From positions 496,001 to 560,000 of the forward strand of contig CAVXCV010000002.1 of NCBI GenBank assembly GCA_963760405.1: 64,000 nt of DNA, given 5' to 3'. Below the pieces are notes generated by a model. It was not told the origin of the DNA, did no database searches, and was given only the letters and a program-made list of their open reading frames with translations. Below are positions 43,998 to 53,583 of the stretch, in pieces. The translations under genes were made by a program, and so were the position numbers. How positions within the stretch are numbered: position 1 is the stretch's first letter; each line of letters begins with the position of its first letter. The DNA is from RYN-230 sp963760405. GTDB lineage: Bacteria; Actinomycetota; Actinomycetes; Streptosporangiales; Streptosporangiaceae.

Positions 43998-44685
43998 GTG
44001 GCGCAGCTGTTGCTGGTGGAGGACGACGCTTCGATCCGCGGCGCGCTGATCCGGGCGCTCACCGAGCGCGGGCATGCGGTGACAAGCACGCCGAGCGCCA
44101 TGATGGCCTTGCAGCAGATCCACCAGGCTCCGCCGGACCTGGTGCTGCTCGACCTCGGCCTGCCGGACCTTGGCGGCTACGAGGCGCTGCGCATGCTGCG
44201 GGCGATCAGCACCATCCCCGTGGTGGTGATCACCGCCCGCGACGACGAGGCTGAGATCATCCGGGTGCTGGACGCCGGCGCGGACGACTATGTGGTGAAG
44301 CCGTTCGGCGGCGGCCAGATCGAGGCCCGGATCCGGGCCGTGCTGCGCCGGGCTGGGGACGACCAGGCCAAGAGCGCGGCACCGGTCACGGTCGGGGCGC
44401 TGCGGCTGGATGCCGACGCCCACGAGGCCAGCCTGGACGGCGCCCCGCTCGACCTGAGCCGGCGCGAATTCGACCTGCTGCACTATCTCGTGACGCACGC
44501 CGGGCAGGTGGTGACCAGGCGGGACCTGCTCACCCATGTCTGGCAGATGCCCTACGGCGGCGCGGACAAGACGGTCGAACGTGCATGTCTCCTGGCTGCG
44601 CCGCAAGCTGGGGGAAACCGCCCAGGAGCCCCGGTACCTGCACACGGTCCGCGGGGTCGGGATCAAGCTCACCGCCCCCTCATGA
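43998..44685 (+). CDS. OmpR/PhoB-family response regulator (frameshifted)
   Basis: About 228 aa with a receiver domain (LLLVEDDASIRGAL, phospho-Asp in PDLVLLDLGLPDLGG, Lys in DYVVKPFGG) and a winged-helix DNA-binding domain (LSRREFDLLHYLV, RRDLLTHVW, then in the next frame VHVSWLRRKLGETAQEP and YLHTVRGVGIKL). One extra A at 44578 or 44579 (GTCGAACGTG for GTCGACGTG) shifts the frame and makes the gene read into the kinase as a false fusion. With it removed the stop is TGA at 44683-44685, overlapping the kinase ATG by 4 nt. Confidence 0.85.
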
Positions 44686-46058
44686 GACTGCGCATCATCC
44701 TCCTGGTCGTTGCGATCAGCTCCATGGTGCTGATCGCGTTCCTGCTGCCACTGGCCCTGGTGCTGCGCACGTCCGCGGCGGACCGGGCGGTGAGCTCGGC
44801 CACGGTCCGGGCTCAGTGGATGGCGCCATTGGTCGCCACGCTCAGCGGACCCAGCCTCAAGCTGGCCGTCGCGCAGGTGAACGCCCAGGACAAGGCCCAG
44901 CCACTCACCGTCTTCCTGCCCGGCGCGGGGGTCCTCGGCCAGCCCGCGGCGCGGACCGCGGGCGTGCGGCTGGCCGCAAAAGGGCGCAGCTTCGCCACCC
45001 AGGCCCAGGGCGGCGTGGAAGTACTCGTCGCCGTCCAGGGCATGCCCCGGGGAACAGCGGTGATCCGCGCGTTCGTGCCCGGCCCGCAACTGCGCGCGGG
45101 CGTGACCCGGGCCTGGCTGATCCTCGGCGGGGTGGGCCTCGGCCTGCTAGTGCTCAGCGTGGCCGTGGCCGACCAGCTGGCCCGGTCCCTGGTCCGCACG
45201 CTGCGCGCGCTGGCCCGGGCGTCGGACCTGCTCGCCACCGGGAACCTGGGCGCCCGGGCCGTCGTGGCCGGGCCGGCCGAGATGCGGCAGGTCAGCAACG
45301 GGCTCAACCGGCTGGCGGCGCGCATCGGTGAGCTGCTGGCGCACGAGCGGGAAACCGCGGCCGACTTGTCCCACCGGCTGCGTACCCCCTTGACCGCGCT
45401 GCGGATCGACGCCGAGTCACTGCACGACGGCGTCGAGCGGGCCCAGCTGATCAGCGATGTGGACGGCCTCCAGCGCACGGTCAATGAGATCATCCGCGAA
45501 GCGCGCCGTCCCTCCCGGGCGTCCGCGCCAGCCGCCTGTGACGCCAGCGCGGTGATCAGTGACCGGGCCGCGTTCTGGCTTCCGCTCGCTGAAGATCAGG
45601 ACCGGCTCATGGCGGTCGAGATCGCTGCCGGGCCGGTTCCGGTCGGGGTATCTGGCGAGGACCTCGCCGCCTGCGCGGACATCCTGCTGGAGAACGTCTT
45701 CGCGCACACCCCGGACGGGACCGGGTTCGCGGTGCGGGTCAGCCGCCGGGCCGGCGGCGGCGCCTGGCTCGTCGTGTCCGACGCCGGGCCCGGGTTCGCC
45801 GATCCGGATGCGGCCCGCCGGGGCAGGTCCAGCGCTGGCTCCACCGGGCTCGGGCTCGACATTGCCCGCCGCATCGCGGAGGTGTCCGGTGGCACGCTGA
45901 CCGTCGGCCGGTCCGCGGCGGGGGGCGGGGCGGTCACCGCCGGCTTCGGGCCGCCCGCGGGCCTGGCCGAGCCAGCCAGGCGGCACCGCCGGGTCCGGCC
46001 CCAACTGCTCCGGCGCAGGCAGGTAGCGGCCAGCTGGCTGGATGATCCAGCCGTCTGA
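44682..46058 (+). CDS. Sensor histidine kinase
   Basis: A 458-aa membrane kinase. Two helices (ILLVVAISSMVLIAFLLPLAL; LILGGVGLGLLVLSVAVADQL) flank an extracytoplasmic sensor of about 110 residues; a HAMP-like region, the H box DLSHRLRTPLTALRID, and the ATPase domain (DILLENVFAHTPDG, SDAGPGF, STGLGLDIARRI) follow. It is coupled to the response regulator and lies next to the electron-transfer operon. The signal is unknown; a redox or envelope cue is a guess from context. Confidence 0.9.
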   Translation: MRLRIILLVVAISSMVLIAFLLPLALVLRTSAADRAVSSATVRAQWMAPLVATLSGPSLKLAVAQVNAQDKAQPLTVFLPGAGVLGQPAARTAGVRLAAKGRSFATQAQGGVEVLVAVQGMPRGTAVIRAFVPGPQLRAGVTRAWLILGGVGLGLLVLSVAVADQLARSLVRTLRALARASDLLATGNLGARAVVAGPAEMRQVSNGLNRLAARIGELLAHERETAADLSHRLRTPLTALRIDAESLHDGVERAQLISDVDGLQRTVNEIIREARRPSRASAPAACDASAVISDRAAFWLPLAEDQDRLMAVEIAAGPVPVGVSGEDLAACADILLENVFAHTPDGTGFAVRVSRRAGGGAWLVVSDAGPGFADPDAARRGRSSAGSTGLGLDIARRIAEVSGGTLTVGRSAAGGGAVTAGFGPPAGLAEPARRHRRVRPQLLRRRQVAASWLDDPAV

Positions 46059-46410
46059 GCACGCCGACGCGAGAGTGACCGGGCGCCGCCCGGGCCGTCG
46101 TGCCCGCCTGCTCTCTACGCCCAGCAAGCAGCCACTACATGGGTGAAAGATTGATGCAGTGGGGTGTGACTCGATGTTTCATCCATGCACTTACTCAGCT
46201 GCCATCCGGGCGGCCTTGCCACCTCATCCGTCACCGGCGTGCGGGTCGGACCGGTAGCCCGCACTGGGTTGCCGCGGCTTAGGCCGGGTCAGGGCTTAGG
46301 TAGCGGGCGGCGGGCAAAGATAGGGCGTCCGCCCAATGTGGCGAGGGGGGCCTTACCGCGAACCTCGAAGGTGTGCAGCTGTGACCGCAGCCGCACCCGA
46401 GGAGGACATC
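46059..46410. other. Intergenic region after the two-component system
   Basis: About 350 bp. A short perfect hairpin CCGGGCG-C-CGCCCGG (46079-46093) lies 20 bp after the kinase stop and may terminate transcription. The remainder holds no supported gene; a few frames of 60 or more codons are unsupported. Confidence 0.45.
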
Positions 46411-46656
46411 GTGCATCCAGTAATGCGTGCCGCACTTGGCACCGAGCACATCAACGACATGCTGGCCCAGGCCGCGAAGTCCCAGCGGGCCAGGGAGGCC
46501 CGCACAGGGTGGGCCCGCATGGCCCGGCACCCAGGCCGGTCCCGGGCCGCCGCCGGCAGCTCCGGGCAGATTCGCCAGGAACGCCCGCGTTCCCGGCCCG
46601 CCGACCCCGCAGCCCAGCCCGTAGCGTGCCATGCTGGCGCGTCCCGGGGCGCCTGA
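46411..46656 (+). CDS. Small hypothetical protein
   Basis: 81 codons starting from a GTG with GAGGAGG at 46399-46405, a strong and well-placed ribosome-binding site. The N-terminal VHPVMRAALGTEHINDMLAQ and AAKSQRAREAR form an amphipathic helix pair of the kind found in short, basic actinobacterial proteins; the rest is Arg/Pro/Ala-rich and disordered. No family recognised. It ends near the methyltransferase stop on the other strand. Confidence 0.5.
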   Translation: MHPVMRAALGTEHINDMLAQAAKSQRAREARTGWARMARHPGRSRAAAGSSGQIRQERPRSRPADPAAQPVACHAGASRGA

Positions 46657-46680
46657 CCCGGTCGGCTGGTTCCGGTGCCG

Positions 46681-47521
46681 TCAGCTGCGCCGGGCGGTGA
46701 CCAGCAGATCGCGGCCGGGGACGGCGGCAGGCTCCAGGTCGGTAGCGTCCACCACATGCTCGGCGTGCCAGCCGGCGTCCCGGACCAGGGCGAGCTGGGC
46801 GTCCGCAGGGAGGATGGTCCGCCACGGCTCGGTGTCCCCGGCACGTCGGCGGGCGTTCGCAGCCGCGGTGACCCGCACCGAGTCCAGGCCGGCCGGGTGC
46901 ACGGCCAGGCTGGCCGCCAGGGTGCTGCCAGGCGCGGCCCGGGTGGCGGGCCCGGCGAGCAATCGCCTTATCGTCGCCAGGTCGAGGTAGACGAGCAGGC
47001 CCTCGCAGAGGAACAGGCTCGGCTCCCTGACCTGGTGCCCGGAGCTGGCTAGCACCGCCGCGGCGTCGTCGCGCTGGAAATCCGCCTCGGCCAGCGCCGC
47101 CGCAGCCGGGCCGCTGGCGATCGCCCGCAACCGCCGCGCCTTGTCGGCCTGGGGGGGGGCCCTGATCAAGCTCGAAGAACCGGACGCCGCTGATACGGAA
47201 CCGCAGCGCCCGGTCGTCATAGCCGGCACCGCAGATCACCACCTGCCGGACACCGCCCGCGACGGCGGCCAGCACCTGCTGGTCAAAGAACCTGGTGCGC
47301 GCCGTCAGCATGGGCTGCAGCCCGAAAGACGAGACCGGCCGCATGCCCGCACAGAGCCGGGCTTGCGCGCCAGGATCGCCATCCGCGCTGTGCGGCCGGT
47401 CCAGCTCCGCCCGGGTCAGCGCCACGGCCTGGCTTGTGCGCGAGATGCCGCGACCGTCGTTCGTGCCTCCGGGGGGTGGACCTCCGCCTTCTCCATAGCG
47501 CCGCCCAGGCAGAAAATCCAT
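46681..47521 (-). CDS. SAM-dependent methyltransferase, leucine carboxyl methyltransferase/TcmP family (frameshifted)
   Basis: About 279 aa. The first frame holds SQAVALTRAELDRPHS, LTARTRFFDQQVL and VVICGAGYDDRALRF, the SAM site of the PPM1/TcmP family, and FFELDQ; the second frame holds PPQADKARRLRAIA, PSLFLCEGLLVYLDL (family motif E-G-L-L-x-Y) and PWRTILPADAQLALVRDAGW. The break is at a run of nine G on the + strand (47151-47159); one base less joins the frames. It is divergent from a MarR gene, suggesting the pair is a regulated unit. Homologues modify secondary metabolites or unknown substrates. Confidence 0.78.
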
Positions 47522-47527
47522 ACGTCA

Positions 47528-47624
47528 AGCGTACTAACCTTCTGACGTAACACCATGGTTACCAGGTAAGTTTAGCGATCCTCTATCCATGTGCCCGCGA
47601 AAACATACTTGCTAGCGTACTAAC
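47528..47624. promoter_or_regulatory. Shared control region of the methyltransferase and MarR genes
   Basis: AGCGTACTAAC occurs at 47528-47538 and again at 47614-47624, each directly ahead of one of the two divergent start codons. Between them is the dyad GTAAC-N6-GTTAC (around 47547). MarR proteins usually bind such a region and repress both genes. Confidence 0.55.
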
Positions 47625-47625
47625 T

Positions 47626-48096
47626 GTGCCAGAGGACGAGGTGCTATCCGCAGCTGACGAGGCGCTACCCGCAGCTACGGCGGTACGCCGGGGCGTGACC
47701 GCGCTCGGCCGCCGACTGCGGCTGGAACGCCCAGCACACGGCGGGACGCTGCTCCAGCTCAGCGTGCTCGCCGAGCTGAACCGGCACGGCCCGATGACGC
47801 CCGGCGACCTGGCTAGCCTCCAGCGGGTCCAGCCGCAGTCGCTGACCCGTACCCTGACCAGCCTGGAAGGCCGGCAGCTGGTCCGGCGGGACGTTCATCC
47901 GGGGGACGGCCGCCGGGCTCTGCTCACGGTGACCCCGGACGGGCTGGCGGCGCTGCGCCAGGACATGAGCCAGCGCGACGGCTGGCTCGCCCGCACCATG
48001 GCCGCCCGCCTCACCTCCACCGAGCAGGAACTGCTGCGCCTGGCCGGCCAGCTGCTAGAGCGCCTGGCCGAAGCGGACGCACCGCCAGTTCCGTGA
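47626..48096 (+). CDS. MarR-family transcriptional regulator
   Basis: 156 aa, GTG start. A winged helix-turn-helix is clear: TLLQLSVLAELNRHGPMTPG, DLASLQRVQPQSLTRTLTSL (recognition helix) and GRQLVRRDVHPGDGRRALLTVTPDG (wing). Flanking helices form the dimer interface. It probably represses itself and the divergent methyltransferase; the ligand is unknown. Confidence 0.92.
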   Translation: MPEDEVLSAADEALPAATAVRRGVTALGRRLRLERPAHGGTLLQLSVLAELNRHGPMTPGDLASLQRVQPQSLTRTLTSLEGRQLVRRDVHPGDGRRALLTVTPDGLAALRQDMSQRDGWLARTMAARLTSTEQELLRLAGQLLERLAEADAPPVP

Positions 48097-48161
48097 TCAT
48101 GGCGGATCAGTATCACACCGGACTTCACATTGCCCACGATTCTTGAGGTATGATCCGTTTT

Positions 48162-48177
48162 GAGAACATGCGTTCGA
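48162..48177 (+). promoter_or_regulatory. LexA/SOS-box-like site upstream of the gene at 48198
   Basis: GAGAACATGCGTTCGA matches the actinobacterial LexA box TCGAAC-N4-GTTCGA in the core GAAC-N4-GTTC and in the right flank. It ends 20 bp before the ATG, a position where repression would work. Confidence 0.55.
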
Positions 48178-48197
48178 TGGTTTGTTAGTGTTTGGGG

Positions 48198-48606
48198 ATG
48201 GCAGCGTATCTTCCGCCCGGCTGGCCCGCGGGGGTGCATCCGCCGGACAGTGCGGATTTCGAGGCCTCCGCGGTGGCCTGGCTGCTGGACGCGGTACCGC
48301 CTGACTACCGGCTGTACGGGGTGCTGCGCCGTCACCCGATAGCACTGGCCATGATGGCCAAGCATCATGTAGCCGCCTGCGTGCAGGGCGCGCGCCAGGG
48401 ATACCGGAGTACCCGGACCGAACTGGGCGGCGTACTGCCCGCGCACGGCCTCGATGCGGTGCTGGCGGCCTACCGGAGCGAGGGCCGCCCGGCTGGTCGA
48501 CACCGCTCGCGCGGTTGATCTCCTGGTCCGGGCGCTGCGCGGTGAGGTGTTCAGTCCCCAGCTGGCGCAGGATGAGCCGCCCCGCGCCAAGCGGCGCCGG
48601 GGTTAG
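48198..48606 (+). CDS. Conserved hypothetical protein, probably SOS-regulated (frameshifted)
   Basis: About 135 aa starting with MAAYLPPGWPAGVHPPDSAD, followed by ASAVAWLLDAVPPDYRLYG, HHVAACVQGARQGYRSTRTE, then in the next frame AARLVDTARAVDLLVRALRGEV and a basic end KRRRG. One extra base near 48485-48490 breaks it. I recognise it as a conserved actinobacterial protein of unknown function, rich in helices and with a charged tail. The LexA-type box suggests a DNA-damage link. Confidence 0.6.
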
Positions 48607-48837
48607 CGATCCTTTAGGCCGACAGCCTGGATGGCTTGTGCTGGTGTCTGCCCGGTTGCGGAATGGATTCTTTTCACGCGTTTCCTACGGAAATACCCGG
48701 ACAAACCACCCGTGATCATGACTGGAACTCGTGAAAAGTCAGCTCATCCCGAGGGATGGCCGCCCGAGGCGCGAAACAGGACGGGCAGTCGCCGCCATTC
48801 ATGATCGATGTGACGGGTGGTGCTGGCGGGGAACAGG

Positions 48838-51397
48838 TCAGCCGGAGGCGCGGAGGGCCAGCACGGCCATGCCGTCATCGGGCGGCCGGCCACCGAAGCC
48901 CCGTACTTCCTCGCCGACCTTGGCCGCGACCACGTCGGCAGTCAGCCCGGCACACCCGGCCAGCAGCCGGGCCAGGCCGCCGTCATCGTCGAGCAGGCGG
49001 TCACCATCTCGCCGCCGGGTAACACCGTCGGTGACGCAGAGCAGCAGGTCGCCCCCGTGCAGCCGGACGGGTTGCGCGGTGAAGGCGAGCCCCTCGATCA
49101 CCCCGAGCAGTGGCTGCGGGACGGCCGCTGGCTCGGGAGCGGCAGCGCCGGCCCGGAGCACCAGCGGCAGCGGCAGGCCCGCGCAGGCGAGCGAGAGCTG
49201 CAAGGAACCGTCCGGGGCCGGATTCCCGGGCCCCGGCTGGCCCTGGCCCGGCTGGCCCTGGCCCGGCTGGCCCTGGCCCGGCTGGCCCTGGCCCTGGCCC
49301 GGCTCATCCTGGCGCAGTTCGCCCTCGGCCAGGCTCACCCAGATCCGACTCACCCAGAGGCGATTCACCTTGAGCCGGTTCGCCCGGGCCTGGCTCCCCC
49401 GGGCCCAGTTCGCCATGCACCAGGGTGAGGAACACTCCCGCGGCCCCTTCGGCCAGGATCAGCTCGTTCAGCCGGTCCAGCACCGCTGGGATGCTGTGGC
49501 CCTCCGCGGCCAGGATCCGCAACGTGCTGCGGGCCAGCGCGGCCACCGCCAGGGTAGGAGGGCCGCTCCCGCAGACCTCGCCCACGGCGAACCGCCACCG
49601 GCCTCCGCGGACCGGGAACACGTCGCAGAAATCACCGCCCACGGCGTCGGGCGCCCCCGGCAGGTCGTGCGCGAAAGCCAGCTCCACCCCGGGAATCCGG
49701 GGCAGTTCCGGCGGTACCAGGGCGGCGCGCAGAGCCTCGGCGGAGCGGCGTTGGTGCGCGCCGAGCCGGGCGTTCTCCAGCGCCAGCGCGATCCGGCCCG
49801 CGAGGTCCCCGGCCAGCCCGGCCACTTCCCGGGACGGCCGGGCAGCGCCGGGCCCGCCGAGGATGAGCAGCCCGAGCAGGGCCGCCGGGGTGACCAGGGG
49901 GAAGCACCAGCCACCGTGCGACGCCAGCTCAGCAGCACCGGCGGGCGCCCCGGCCAGCGGCACCTCGGCCAGCGGCCAGCCCCGGGCAGATTTGCCGTCC
50001 AGCCCGGTGTCGTACGGCCCGGCACCCGGTGCCGTGGCCTCCTGCGCGCAGACCTGGTCCACCAGCCAGGCCAGCGCGGCCCGCTGGGAGTCATCGGCGT
50101 GCCGCACCGACGCAGGGCGCAGCCTGCCGCCCGGGCCGGCCAGCAGCACCGCCGACCAGGCGGCCAGCCGGGGCACGGCGATCCGCTGCGCCACGGCCAG
50201 GACCCGGTCCTCCTCAAGCGGGCCAGCCAGCAGGTCGCTGGCTTCGGCGAGCACGCCGATCCGGGCCTGCCGGGCACGTTCGAGCCCGGCCAGCCGGGCC
50301 CGTTCCAGCGCCGGGGCCATCCGGTCGGCGAGTTCCTGCAGGCGCTGTATGTCGGTTTCGCCGAACCGGCCGGGCAGCACGGCGGCCACCGCGAGCACCC
50401 CGGTGAGCCGCCCGTCGGTAAGGAACGGCACGGTGCTCACTGAGGGCGCGGTGCGCAGCAGCGCCGCCGGGCTGATCCCGGTCGCCGCGCGCACGCTGAG
50501 ATCCCCGTCCTCGTCGGCCACCAGCGCATACGCGGCGTCCGCGGCGACGACCACCCGGGCCTGCGCGACGGACTGGCAGAGCAGCTCGTCATACCCGGGC
50601 TCGGCGGCAGACTCGTTCCCATTTCCGGCAGGCCCATGGTGGCCAGCCCTGTGGTAGCTAGCTCCGTGGTGGCCGGTCCCGGGCTGGACACTGGGCGTCG
50701 GCGAGCGCACGCTCCGGGACACCGCGGGCACCGCTGTCTCGGGCGGCTCCGGATCAGCTCCCGGGCCGGTACCGTCCGCATTCTGGCCGATCGGGGCCAT
50801 CCGGAACCAGACCGCCTTGGACCGCGCCCCGTAGCTGACACCCCACGCCGAGGCCAGCGCCGAGGGCAGCAGCAGCCCGCGTCCGCTGGTGCGCTCGGCC
50901 GGCCGCTGCTCGTCCCGGGCCGGCCCGGGCACCATCTTCGCAGGATGGCTGTCCCGGACCACCACCTCGACCCCGCTGGCCGCAAGCTTGCAGGTGACCT
51001 GGACCGGGGTACCCGCGTGCACCACCGCGTTGGTCACCAGCTCACTGACCAGCAGCACCGCGTCGTCGACCAGGACGGTCGTTTCCCCGGCCGCGCCGTC
51101 CGGGCCCGGGTCATCCGGGCCAGCGTCGTCCGGGCCAGCGTCCGGGTCGGCGCCATCCACAGCGGCGCTGCCTGGGCCAGGGCTGGCCGGGCCAGCGTCG
51201 TCCGGGCCAGCGTCCGGGTCGGCGCCATCCACAGCGGCGCTGCCTGGGCCAGGGCTGGCCGGGCCAGCGTCGTCCGGGTGCGGCCCGGGGTCCAGCCAGG
51301 ACTGCAGCGTCTCGCGGACGAACTTGCGCGCCGCAGCCACGGCCGCCGGCTCGGGCCGGTAGGCCGCGCTTGCGACGAGGTCGGTGCGTCCTTCCAC
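48838..51397 (-). CDS. SpoIIE-family PP2C phosphatase with ATPase and GAF domains (frameshifted)
   Basis: About 850 aa of multidomain regulator. N-terminal RsbW-like ATPase (SELVTNAVVHAGTPVQV, GRGLLLPSALASAWGV) interrupted by repeats (DDAGPASPGPG), then GAF-like domains (about residues 270-560) and the PP2C SpoIIE domain (FAHDLPGAPDAVGGDFCDVF ... DLLLCVTDGVTRRRDGD, GLARLLAGCAGLTADVVAAK). The last part is in a second frame; the shift is in a linker of GEPGPGEP/GQGQPG repeats at about 49300-49400. GTG at 51397 has GAGAGGGC upstream. Such proteins dephosphorylate anti-sigma antagonists. Confidence 0.82.
51121..51264. repeat. 72-bp tandem duplication within the SpoIIE-type gene
   Basis: Units start at 51121 and 51193, with a partial third at 51265, encoding 24 residues (DDAGPASPGPGSAAVDGADP core) inside the N-terminal ATPase domain between secondary structures. 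Length is a multiple of three, so the frame is kept. Confidence 0.88.
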
Positions 51398-51559
51398 GTG
51401 CCCTCTCGGCTGTCCAGGTTTCGCTGTCAACGCCCGGCCGCCCGGGCGGATGCACGCAGGTCCTGGACGCTTCCGCATCGGATACGGGCCACGGTACTGA
51501 TGTCCCTGGCAATGGCGGCTGTCCCCATCGTGACAGACTCGTGACCGATTGCCAGTCGT

Positions 51560-52228
51560 TCAGGAACGTTCGCCCGATACCGGGGCTGGTCGTGACCAGC
51601 CATTGCCCGCCACGTACTCCCGGACGATCTTCGCGGGGACCCCGGCGACCACACACCGATCGGGTACCTCACCGCGGACCACGGAACCCGCCGCGACCAC
51701 GACATTCCGGCCGATACTGGCCCCGGGCAGCACGATCACGCCAGCTCCGAGCCAGGTTCCCGGGCCTACGGAGACCGCGGTGTTACTCGGCCACTGGCGG
51801 CCGATCGGGACGTCCGGGTCGGCATAGCCGTGGTTCTGGTCGGTGATGTAGACGTACGGGCCGGTGAAAACATCATCGCCGATGTCGATCGAGTGATGGC
51901 CGATGATGTGGCTGCCGCGGCCGATCACGCAGTGGTCGCCGACCCGTAGCACCGGCGCCTCCCCGAGGTACTGGCCGGGCACCATGCCCGCGCACAGGGT
52001 GACCTGGGCGCCGATCATCGTGCCGGCCCCGATCTCGATCCACGCCTCGCCGTACACCGCGCCGGTGGGGAAGGAGATAAGCGAGTCCGGGCCGAACGCG
52101 GCGAACCGGCGCGCGGCCGGGGTGCCCGCGGTGATCGTTCCCGCCTGCTGCGCCGCCTGCCAGGCCCGGTGCACCACGCGCCAGGCGGCGGCGCGGTAGG
52201 CCTTGCCGAGAACGTCCTTGCCGGGCAT
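51560..52228 (-). CDS. Acyltransferase, left-handed beta-helix (hexapeptide) family
   Basis: A 222-aa trimeric O-acetyltransferase-like protein. Hexapeptide repeats are dense: IEIGAGTMIGAQVTLC, LRVGDHCVIGRGSHIIG, IDIGDDVFTGPYVYI, VSVGPGTWLGAGVIVLPGASIGRNVVVAAGS, ending in the usual RCVVAGVPAKIVREY motif. Acceptor unknown (sugar or wall component). ATG start, 6 bp downstream of rlmN, so both may share a transcript. Confidence 0.88.
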   Translation of the reverse strand: MPGKDVLGKAYRAAAWRVVHRAWQAAQQAGTITAGTPAARRFAAFGPDSLISFPTGAVYGEAWIEIGAGTMIGAQVTLCAGMVPGQYLGEAPVLRVGDHCVIGRGSHIIGHHSIDIGDDVFTGPYVYITDQNHGYADPDVPIGRQWPSNTAVSVGPGTWLGAGVIVLPGASIGRNVVVAAGSVVRGEVPDRCVVAGVPAKIVREYVAGNGWSRPAPVSGERS

Positions 52229-52234
52229 GGACGA

Positions 52235-53491
52235 CTACGGTACCCCGGAGCCGCCGGGCTGCTCCGCCAGCGCCTCGTCCAGCGCAGTGTCGTCCAGCAC
52301 GGGGGCATCCGGCACGGTGTCGTCCAGCACGGCGTCGTCCACCACGGGACCGCCCAGCGCGGGGGCCAGCGTCCGGCGGCCGCCCGGCGCGCCGGGCCTG
52401 GCCTGGGCCGCCAGGCGGGCCGGGGCGGCGAGCTGGCCGCAGGCGCCGTCGATCTCGCTGCCCCGGGTGTCCCGGACGGTGACCGGCACCCCCCGGGCGG
52501 CCAGGCGCGCCACGAATTCGCGCATCACCTCAGGCCGCGAGGCGGTCCACCGGGATCCGGGCGTGGGATTGAGCGGGATAGCGTTGACGTGAGCGAGTTG
52601 CCCGGCGAGTGCGCGGGCCAGCGCGTCCGCCCGCCACGGCTGATCGTTGATGTCTTTGATCAGCGCATATTCCACAGAAACGCGCCGGCCGGTGGCCGCG
52701 GCGTAGGCCCAGGCGGCATCGAGCACCTCCGCGACCTTCCAGCGCCGGTTCACCGGGACGAGCTCATCCCGCAGCTCGTCATCGGGGGCATGCAGGGACA
52801 CCGCGAGCCGCACCTGCAGCCCCTCGCCGGCGAGCCGGCGGATCGCCGGGACCAGGCCGACCGTGGACACGGTCACCGACCGCTGAGAGATGCCCAGCCC
52901 GTCCGGCACAGGATCGGTGATCCGGCGTACCGCCCGCAGCACGCTGGCGTAGTTGGCCAGCGGTTCGCCCATGCCCATGAACACCACGTTCGACACCCGC
53001 CCGGGGCCGCCGGGCAGCTCACCGCGGGCGAGTGCCCGGGCGCCCTGCATCACCTGGGCGACAATCTCGGCGGTGGACAGGTTCCTGGTCAGCCCGGCCT
53101 GGCCGGTCGCGCAGAAGGGGCAGGCCATCCCGCAGCCGGCCTGCGACGACACGCACATGGTGGCGCGGCCCGGGTAGCGCATCAGCACCGATTCGAGGAA
53201 CGCGCCGTCGTGCGCCCGCCACAGTGTCTTCCGGGTCAGGCCCTGATCACAGGACAGCTCCTGCTCGGCGGTGAGCAGCGGAGGCAGCAGGGCGCTGGCC
53301 AGTTCCGCGCGGGTCGAGGCGGGCAGGTCGGTCATGTCCGCGGGGTCGTCGGTCAGCCGGCCGAAATAGTGCCGGGCCAGCTGATCGCCGCGGAACGGCG
53401 GGCCGCCGAGTTCGGCGGCGGCCGCGCGCCGCTCGGCCGGATCGAGGTCAGCCAGGTGCCGCGGCGGCCGGGTGACGGATCTGCCAGGCAC
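52235..53491 (-). CDS. rlmN: 23S rRNA (adenine2503-C2)-methyltransferase RlmN
   Basis: Radical SAM enzyme (418 aa) methylating A2503 in 23S rRNA and A37 in tRNA. The Fe-S motif C-x3-C-x2-C is CGMACPFC; the methyl-carrier Cys is in the C-terminal DIRGACGQL-type part (DTRGSEIDGACGQLAAPA). The N-terminal RlmN accessory domain (FRGDQLARHYFGRLTDD) is present. The last 45 residues are an extra DDTVLDD-like tail encoded by a short repeat. GTG start preceded by GGAG. Standard position near cdsA-frr-pyrH. Confidence 0.94.
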   Translation of the reverse strand: MPGRSVTRPPRHLADLDPAERRAAAAELGGPPFRGDQLARHYFGRLTDDPADMTDLPASTRAELASALLPPLLTAEQELSCDQGLTRKTLWRAHDGAFLESVLMRYPGRATMCVSSQAGCGMACPFCATGQAGLTRNLSTAEIVAQVMQGARALARGELPGGPGRVSNVVFMGMGEPLANYASVLRAVRRITDPVPDGLGISQRSVTVSTVGLVPAIRRLAGEGLQVRLAVSLHAPDDELRDELVPVNRRWKVAEVLDAAWAYAAATGRRVSVEYALIKDINDQPWRADALARALAGQLAHVNAIPLNPTPGSRWTASRPEVMREFVARLAARGVPVTVRDTRGSEIDGACGQLAAPARLAAQARPGAPGGRRTLAPALGGPVVDDAVLDDTVPDAPVLDDTALDEALAEQPGGSGVP

Positions 53492-53583
53492 CTGCGCTCC
53501 GATGGTAAAGGCCGTTGCAAACGCTTAACGATACCCGGGGGTTGACAGACGGTGACCTTGGATGGCTCAGTAGATTTCGTCCA

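Noticed and set aside
43998..46058. Novel response regulator-histidine kinase fusion protein
   Set aside because: One extra base explains it; the conserved end of the winged helix is in the alternate frame.
48670..48738. Inverted repeat CTTTTCACG / CGTGAAAAG, 51 bp apart, as a possible mobile element end or attachment site
   Set aside because: Only 9 bp arms, no transposase or integrase between or nearby, no target duplication seen.
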